64,000 bases of DNA from Scytalidium lignicola (taxonomy: Eukaryota > Ascomycota > Leotiomycetes): contig NCSJ02000043.1 of the NCBI GenBank assembly GCA_002812745.2, positions 62,001 to 126,000 of the forward strand, given 5' to 3'. Position 1 is the first letter of the stretch. Each line of letters opens with the position of its first letter. Both the position numbers and the translations under genes were made by a program. Shown piece by piece: positions 57,056 to 64,000 of this stretch. The notes under the pieces are model-generated. The model was given only the letters and a program-made list of their open reading frames with translations, was not told the origin of the DNA and ran no database searches.

Positions 57056-58317
57056 ACGAGCCTGGTCAGATGGGTCCGTGTTTTTAGGCTATAAGCCATG
57101 TAAAATCATGATTATTATGTACACTCTTAGCATTTAATTAGGAGTTGACCACCCATAGCAGTCCATTAGTACATGGACCTAATGTTCTTGCTTTAATACT
57201 AATTGATTAATCCATTCCTAAAGTATGCACTCCCATTCTTCTGTGACCATTTGTTCCATTTTAGCTACAGTTGTTGGCTGTTTTCGGCGTCTGTGCAATG
57301 CCTGTTTTATTCTCCTCCAACACTTCTTAATAAGGTTTATATCAGAAGATGTAGAAGGATGAGCCATTAATATAATACTATGCTTTGTACAAAACCTTTG
57401 ACAGTAATTATTTTTGGATTTATGGTTGTATGCAGGATTTCCATCTTCTATAAATAAAGGTTTAGCAAATAAGTAAAATGTATATGTTATTATAGTAAAA
57501 GCCTTTAGAATTAGACAAATATGTAACTTAAGGATTTGAGAAAGATAATTAACTTGTTTTAATGTACTTGTTTTACTTATTCTATTTATAAAAATTAAAG
57601 GACTTTTGTATCTATATCTAATTACTTCTTATGCATTAACAAGTATTGTATGTCCTCGGTGAAATTGATGTTGTATACAATCTAAATAACAACATTCTCC
57701 GTTTTTCTGAGTAACTTTTCTCTTTATTATCCTGTTTCTTAATTAAAATATGACTTTATCTGATTAAAAGACTTTTAACCATTTTAAATGCCAGAATATA
57801 TAAGTTATAACTTATAATATTCGTCCTAAAACTTATTAAGTTATAAGATAAGGCTTTTAACAAGTAGTACATTGATAATATCCTCTTTGTTTTATATATG
57901 TTGTTAACATCTCTGGTATGCAATCAAGATTTAATTCATCTTGTAACTCTGTCCAATTTAAAACTCTTTAATCCTATCCTTTTGATACATGCTTAATAAC
58001 CTTATCTACCTCGTCGTTGGTAAGGTGGTCAGAAAAGCCTTTATTTGGTCGTGCATGTTCTGGCTTATCATAATTGAGAATTTTGACGATTGTTGTATGC
58101 TTAAGTTTATAATGCTCTATTAGACGCTCAATTGGTATCTTTGCAAAGCTATAAAGCTGGCGAATTGCCTCTCTATGCTTTGTAGGAATCTCATAGCCCT
58201 TTTCATGGTCAAAATCAAGTGGAGGAGTAGTAGGAATCTTCATTTTGTATTGTAATATTAAGAATTGTGCGATTCGGTTAATCACTAAAAACACGGACCC
58301 ATCTGACCAGGCTCGTA
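57056..58317 (-). mobile_element. decayed Tc1/mariner element with terminal inverted repeats
   Basis: The left end (57057 on, CGAGCCTGGTCAGATGGGTC, then CGTGTTTTTAG) and the right end (58286-58316) are exact inverted copies over about 31 bases, and TA is seen next to both ends. It is about 1.26 kb, the normal size for this class. It contains a single transposase frame on the minus strand, now full of stops. A single-mismatch copy of the end lies at about 12936, so the family has other copies. Confidence 0.88.
57134..58243 (-). pseudogene. Tc1-type transposase pseudogene
   Basis: The start MKIPTTPPLDFDHEKGYEIP leads into a helix-turn-helix region (KHREAIRQLYSFAKIPIERL) that is intact to about 57974. 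The catalytic part is RIPed but recognisable: GNPAYNHKSKNNYC, then LMAHPSTSSDINLIKKCWRR, where the DDE/D-type Asp block and the N-P-I motif are altered (NLIKK). The reading ends near 57134 after further stops. It is clearly non-functional. Confidence 0.82.
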
Positions 58318-58792
58318 AGGTAGCGAGGTGAGTAGGGCCTGAAGGGATCGTTGCCGTAGCTAATGACAGCGCATTGTACAGACGGTAGAATAGAATAGGA
58401 GAGAGAAAGTGGTTCGGAAACTACACCGTACTGCAAACAGTTTACAGTTATTATAGAGCGGACCGTGTGGTGCGAGATCTCCGTAAATGCTATGATTGAA
58501 ATGCTAAGGCGCTAGACACATTAGCCATGACAGGCTTTTTAGTACCCGATGTGACCTATAATTACAGATGACTACAGGACACCACAGGGCACTTATAATA
58601 AAAAGGTCGTCAAAATTACGGAGCATGGCGCCTTACTCTTGACATTTATCTATGTCTCGGGCAATATAGCACCTTGTATTCCATTGATTCTTCTGTTTTT
58701 ATAAGGTAAATATAGATCTCTATATTAGATCCTTTCTTATAATTGATGATGAATGCTGATTTGAAACAAGAATAAGTATAATCTAACATTGT
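58318..58792. other. intergenic
   Basis: 3' flank of the MFS gene and right flank of the Tc1 element. No gene seen. Confidence 0.4.
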
Positions 58793-60524
58793 TTATAAGA
58801 CCACCGCGAACCTTTTCCTCAAATATTCTCCCTTGTAAAAGAATATCAAGGGAACCGGCGCCATTGCCAATGCAATAAATGCAAGAACACTAGCCCCCCA
58901 CCCTAGTCCAAGATTCTTAAACATCTTTTGACCAGCGAGGGGAAGAACTGCACCAAATATTGAGCGCACAGCTGCATTACAGCCCAACGCGGAGGCGGCA
59001 TAGATGGTATAAGCATCTACTAAATATGTTTGAATAGGTACCTGTAGATTAATAAAGTTAGCTATAGCAGTAGTAAGAGCATGAAAAATCATCGATCTTA
59101 CAAATACGCAAACGATTCCAGAAGTGATGAATGCTGATCCAATTATAGGAACAATCCAGTGTGTGTTTGCTTTTGAACTCCACCCAAACCAAAATAACCC
59201 AATAGGAATGAGTGGTGTAGCATACATCATAACAAGAAGTCGGTCCTCAGGCTTTCTTTCTCCTTTGGTATATTTATTCATGAGACGATCACTAACCACA
59301 GCAAGAGTGATCACTGACACCAGACCGCCAATTCCCATACCAATATATGCTAAGCCGGCAATACCGTTAGAGAAGTGATATTGATCTTCGAATATAGGGG
59401 TAAAGGTGGTAAATAGAAGGTATAGATATCCATAAGTAAGACCCGTGTATATGCAAAGGAGTAAAACAATAGGCGAGAATATGAGTAGTTTGGCAGGTCG
59501 AATTATAGCACGTACGAATACCTCCCTGGGGGAAAGGCCCGAATGCATTTGGGACCGTATAGAGGTGTTTCCAGTAACTTTTCGAAGCCGAGCAGCTCGA
59601 CGTTCCAAAATTGCAGGCGCGTATGTTTCGCGCATAAACAGTACCATCGGGATTGTGATAGCCCCATCCTGTTCAGATGTCAATAACTATGCAATCTCCA
59701 AGGTAAACTTATCGTGATATGCATACAAGAATAGTTAGGAGCCAGAAGACCCACCGCCATCCTTTTGCTTGGGCAAGGAAACCACCTGCTACTGGACCAA
59801 GAGCTGGACCACAAACTACTCCGAGAATATACCAAGCCATTGCAGAACCTCTATTTTGCGGATGAACAACATCTGCCACTGTTCCACCGCCAATGGTGAG
59901 CGGTGCAGAACCTGCACACCCAGCAAGCAGTCGAAACCCAATCAGCGAGGGGAAACTAGGCGCGATGGCACATGCTATCGTGAACACGATGAACAATATG
60001 TTGAAGGTGTGATATACATATAATCGGCCATAGAGTTCGGATAAAGGCGCAGCCACAAACGGTCCAATAACAAAGCCGAGGACATATACCGAGACAGAGA
60101 ATGTTCCAAGGAGATTATTGGAGGAGTGAAATTCGGTCATTACTTGAGAAACCGCAGGAGCGAACATGGAGGATTCAAATGGACTATTTTTATAGTTAGC
60201 CATCAGATTTCAAATTTATTCTTGTCTGGAGACTTGCGAGATGAAGCTAAGAAGTGACACCATAACGAGATGGCCGATTCTCTTATACGCTGGCCAGTTT
60301 AAAGGATTTTCTGGATCATTTGGACCATTCCAACCTATGATCTCCTCGTTTTCAACTTCCATTTCTGTTGCAGTACCATCTGAGGGGCTGGAAACTTTCT
60401 CTGTTTCAGACAGGGTTTCGTGGTTGGGTTTAGATATTGATTCTAGCTTGCTCTCCTCGATGATGCTGTTATTATTCTCGTCTATCATTGTTTTACTTTG
60501 GCAAAAGTTAATAAGGGAATTCAT
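58793..60524 (-). CDS. MFS transporter, DHA1-like (multidrug/polyamine type)
   Basis: Predicted plasma-membrane proton antiporter. Four exons, 60524-60238, 60183-59727, 59668-59102 and 59041-58793, give 519 residues, typical for the family. An acidic cytosolic N-terminus (about 85 residues) ends in GPNDPENPLNWP, the family hallmark before TM1. Motif-A-like loop: PLSELYGRLYVY. TM4-TM6 include GFRLLAGCAGSAPLTIGGGT and GPALGPVAGGFLAQAKGWRW, then FMRETYAPAILERR. The second half contains YTIYAASALGCNAAVRSIFG. The first intron uses a GC-AG border (donor GCAAGT at 60237), and the third intron is 60 nt, in frame (59101-59042). A second Met at residue 13 is an alternative start. The substrate is unknown. 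Confidence 0.9.
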
Positions 60525-61236
60525 AGTGAGTGTAAATATCAGAAGTAACTGCTACAACCGACTTCGTGAGCGTGAGAGATTAATTAAAAGTTATTGGCAA
60601 GATGCATAGAAATATTTTTTATAAAAATCTAACCCCTAAACTCCTGAACTCCCGAACTAACTGACAGCAAAAACGCTCGTCATTTGTATACTCGATTGAT
60701 ACAAAGATTAGTGAACACGGATAAGATATGTTTCTAGAACCACCAATGAGCTGGGAGACCCCGGAAATTTTGCCATCCGAAGTCAGAAGAGGCCAGTGAG
60801 GAATAAAAGCAAGAGCAGGGTTGGTTTTTTTGATTACTAATGTATACCCGCACAATGCCCGCAACATTTGCAGGGGATAAGACGACAGGAAGGAAGAGCC
60901 TACCAGCAGGGACAAAAGTGCAAGAGAAGTTAATACAAAAGGGTACTTAGAGGGCTAGGCTAAAGGACCGCGACTGATGCAGTGGGTCGGGAAATAAAGC
61001 GCCAAAAGAGCAGAATTTATATTATTGTATACTTATTTGTCTTTGTTTCCTATAATATGGCATATGTTAGTGCCACAATGTTGAACTTACGTTACAGTAG
61101 TTCTCCGAACTTGAAGACCATAAGGGTAACTCGATTTCACTCAACAAGGAAATGGCCTGAGTATTGTTTCAACTGTGGCCATTGCTCCACTGCCCCACCA
61201 GCTTTGAAAAAATTGACTCTTGTATCCACACACCAT
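60525..61236. other. intergenic upstream of MFS gene
   Basis: Presumed MFS promoter and unassigned DNA. Short open frames lack recognisable features. Confidence 0.4.
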
Positions 61237-61442
61237 CTATTTACCAAATGCCTCCGTCCATGCAGGATTCACGGTCCTCATTGAATGATATCTAAAAGCA
61301 TACCAAAACGCACAGATGACCAAATTGGCAAAGAAAAAGCAGAAATGGAGCCACAGTCTGTCGCGCATAATTCTCAGTCCTTTCACTTCTTTACATCCGT
61401 CCACACAACCTCATCTATTCCTTCTTCAATTTCAGTCTTCAT
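61237..61442 (-). pseudogene. possible small gene fragment with one transmembrane segment
   Basis: The minus-strand start MKTEIEEGIDEVVWTDVKK is followed by a one-base frame shift into a reading that contains LWLHFCFFFANLVICAFWYA (one transmembrane helix) and TVNPAWTEAFGK. The two pieces fit together as one polypeptide except for the shift. I do not recognise the family. It may be the remnant of a membrane protein gene, or chance. Confidence 0.25.
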
Positions 61443-62229
61443 GATACGAATTGATCCCTAAATTGCAGGATATTCCCTACACAACCAGCTTATACCGCAT
61501 TAAGACCCCCTAAAGAGAGCCTTCTAAACGATAGCTACAGTAGCTCGGTGAGTTGCGTGCCGTAAGGTACGAACATTGTCTGTGTTATTACTATGAAAAA
61601 ACCAAGTGGAAGCACCTAGCAATGATACCGACGTCTAGGTTTACGTATCAATCGATAATTCCTCCCTGAGCTGGTTCAAACAGAGAAAAGAACACTCCGA
61701 ATATCAAAGCTATGACGCCAAAACTAGTGGCAAATGGAAGCCTAGACGAGAGAGAATGATTTGAAGAAGTTATTTCTCAGCAAGCTATAAAGGAACGGCA
61801 TATAAAGCTTTTCAACAGCCTAAATGAGAATGGCGACGTTGATGGTGAAACCTCTGAAACCTCTGAAACCTCTGAACTATATGTAAATCTTTTCCCATGC
61901 CAGCTCTGTTTTAGTTCTTGGAAGTGAGCAGCCGCTTTAACTTGTAACCTGAGCTGAAGATGAGAATATTAAATGAATGGCAAGATACATTTTCTACCGT
62001 GCAACCCTAATACAATACGCATATCTCACCCAAAGCCCACTACAATCTCCGTTCAAGGTCCGGTTGAGATCATATATCGTCTGTAAGGAAATACCTGCTG
62101 CAGCCGCTATATTATAACAAAATACGATCAACCCATTTATTGCACTTACAGTTAATCCCCGGCTAGGTCTGCTATGGAGGTAGCGTGCCTCTCGCGCACG
62201 TTGAAACAGGTGCGGTCACGCAGTCGTTG
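61443..62229. other. intergenic, no gene seen
   Basis: Ordinary-composition DNA without a recognisable frame, between the possible fragment and the LysM remnant. Confidence 0.4.
61851..61881. repeat. short tandem repeat (CCTCTGAAA)3
   Basis: Three tandem copies of a nine-base unit in non-coding DNA, the last slightly changed. Confidence 0.8.
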
Positions 62230-63831
62230 AAGTTGGGGAAGAGGTAGTTGCTAGACCAACACAATAAGCGTATCCAACTCCAGAGACGAGAGAGTCGAAG
62301 ATGTAATCGCCAATGAAGAGGTCATGGTGGGTGGTGAAGTGGATGTGCTACTCCAACACAATATGCGTAGCCTGCCGACAAACCCGAACAATCATCACCC
62401 AACACGAGATTGAGCTCGTACAGGTTCGTGAGCGTGATTCCTACTACATTGGTCATATCTTGACAATACATACCATCTTGCTGCTCCACTGCTTGTTGCA
62501 TGTTGCGTGTACGATGTATGCCTAGGTGGGTTTGTGTCGGTGCTGGGATGCTGCCTGAACAGGTACCAGTCGGAGCCGAAGCTGTTGTGGTTGTGCTTGC
62601 TACGTCTGCAGGGTTCCAGACGCAAACTGGTAGCCAGCTATGAGAGAACAGACGTCAGGATTAGAGGAGTTGAACGTTAGCGAGAAATTCCATTTTGTGA
62701 GCTGGCCAGTTGTTATTGGATATATGAGTTGGTTTTACCATTGGAGAAATAAAGATTGTAGGTTGCTCACTGTCGAGAATATGGACAACTTTGTAACATC
62801 CCTTTATCTTTGTTCCAATAAGTTAGGAGGTGGCTATAAAATATAGAGGTAGTGCCTACATTTACTCAAGTGCTATCTGACTCATGGTATTGGTCATACT
62901 GAGAGCAAGTAGCAACGGTCCCGGGTGCGAATGGCGGAGGTGTATTTGAAGGGAGTGAGGGGCTGCCGGAGTCCGATGCTGTAGTAGTTGGTGTTGGCCA
63001 GCCCCAAGGAGTTGCTGTACAGGAGGTGGGACTTGCAATACAGCTACTTGGTAGGCTAGCATCCCTGCAAGGATTAGATGCCAGTTAGTTACAACAGTTT
63101 GAAAAGCAGCTATCTCTCACTTGTATCTTGGGTAAGCAGAAATATCCCCAACAGCTTGTTTACAGTACGCGTAACCCAGCAGGAGATTATTACAAATAGT
63201 CATGTTAATCCCTGAGTTAAGGAAGTAGAAATCCTACAACAAGACACCCTCTTGGGGTGTTACTGAAGCGCAAAAATCGACGGTTGCGATCATATAATAG
63301 CGTGCACAGTCAGTGTTGACACCAGGTGCTATATTATATGACACGGGAGCCACGATGTCGGGTATTATCTGTAAATATTAATTCACCAGGAAAGTTTACG
63401 CAGATCTGGGATCCGACTAATATGTTAATATCCGAACATGCCCTGGTTATGTTGATATTCCAAGATATGAGCTTCGATATGGTAATACTACCTCCTAAGA
63501 GTTTTACAATGCTGCCACAAGTATTGTTCATCTGGACTGTGTATGGTGCAAGAATGGGGAATACAAAGTTTTGCTCCCGGCTTAGGGAAGCTGCAGCAGT
63601 ATCCTTCGAGTTTATTTAGGTCGAGATTATTGAATGTAGAAGCGCTTTGATGATGCCAATGGAATTGCAAGTATCTCCATCTTGGATGGTGTAAGTTGGT
63701 GTGCAGAGAGTGTGTGTTGCTTCAGGACTGGTTGTTGTGTTCGTCTCTGTTGGAGAGACCGTGTTGGCTGAAAGGATATGACTGGATAATTTGCAATGCA
63801 TCGATCACAACTGTCAGGCATTTTGTTACTT
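62230..63831 (-). pseudogene. multi-LysM (chitin-binding) protein gene, decayed; may continue past the window
   Basis: Minus-strand readings, not in one continuous frame, show a series of LysM-like units. From the 5' side these are: TYTIQDGDTCNSIGI (about 63700); a unit from TCGSIVKLLGG to WNINITRACSDIN and QICVNFPGE (about 63550-63390); NTDCARYYMIATVDFCASV with FYFLNSGINMTICNNLLLGY (about 63320-63130, one stop inside); GTVATCSQYDQYHES (about 62920); YELNLVLGDDCSGLSAGYAY (about 62410); and SLVSGVGYAYCVGL (about 62280). Pro/Ser/Thr-rich linkers lie between. This is the layout of secreted fungal multi-LysM proteins that bind chitin. No signal peptide was found, so the true start may lie beyond 63914 or outside the window. 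Stops and frame shifts suggest a pseudogene, though unrecognised introns could explain some breaks. Confidence 0.6.
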
Positions 63832-64000
63832 TGAGTGAAAGCTTTCAAGTGCCTGCAGACATGATGATGTGCAAATGATGGACAATTCAATTGTGTTTGG
63901 AAAATACGTTTCATAGGCGACTATTGGCAGCCCTTGTCAACTCGGCCCTCAATTCTAAATGAAGCCAATCTCTGCCGTCAGCCGCTGATCAAAAAACTAA

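Noticed and set aside
1..64000. tRNA or rRNA genes
   Set aside because: I looked by eye for GGTTCGA-type B boxes with a matching acceptor stem and for rRNA segments and found none. A tRNAscan run would be decisive.

Overview
The window comes from a filamentous ascomycete. Most genes are split by short introns (about 50-70 nt) with GT/AG borders and CTAAC-like branch sites. The protein families are typical of moulds: Zn2Cys6 factor, CFEM/PTH11-type receptor, HET, NACHT-WD40, DUF3405, LysM. The genome is bipartite, with gene-bearing segments of ordinary composition beside very AT-rich tracts full of dead retroelements whose C-to-T/G-to-A decay looks like RIP. A leotiomycete (Helotiales-like) is my best guess, but that placement is inference.

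Layout: 0.6-3.4 kb holds a zinc-cluster transcription factor (-). 4.7-6.3 kb holds a secreted chloroperoxidase/peroxygenase-type haem-thiolate enzyme (-). 7.2-8.8 kb holds a CFEM plus seven-helix membrane protein (+). 10.7-12.7 kb holds a GMC oxidoreductase (+), 14.0-15.8 kb a BTB/POZ-like protein (+), and 16.9-18.4 kb a secreted protein of unknown function (-). After almost 4 kb without a recognisable gene come a Baeyer-Villiger monooxygenase (+) and a 3beta-HSD-like SDR (-), which converge tail to tail.

From 25.6 to 45 kb the DNA is mostly AT-rich and repetitive: small TA-flanked inverted-repeat elements, a solo LTR with a perfect target duplication, a LINE (Tad-like) tail, and two inverted Ty1/copia 3' halves around a Ty3/gypsy-like element. 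One HeLo-like-NACHT-WD40 gene (29.9-32.6 kb, -) sits inside this tract, and a HET-domain gene (45.5-47.5 kb, +) sits on its right border. The two kinds of allorecognition/cell-death genes therefore bracket a retroelement block. Further right lie a pogo-like transposase remnant, another small MITE, a DUF3405 type II membrane protein (52.3-54.4 kb, +), an F-box protein (55.5-56.7 kb, -), a decayed Tc1/mariner element with both terminal repeats (57.1-58.3 kb), an MFS transporter (58.8-60.5 kb, -), and a decayed multi-LysM gene (62.2-63.8 kb, -).

No polyketide, NRPS or terpene backbone gene is present, so the scattered oxidases do not form an evident biosynthetic cluster. The nearest to a functional pair is the Baeyer-Villiger monooxygenase plus SDR. 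Single N bases nearly always lie beside homopolymers, and one of them disturbs the reading frame of the BTB-like gene. No tRNA, rRNA or CRISPR array was recognised.
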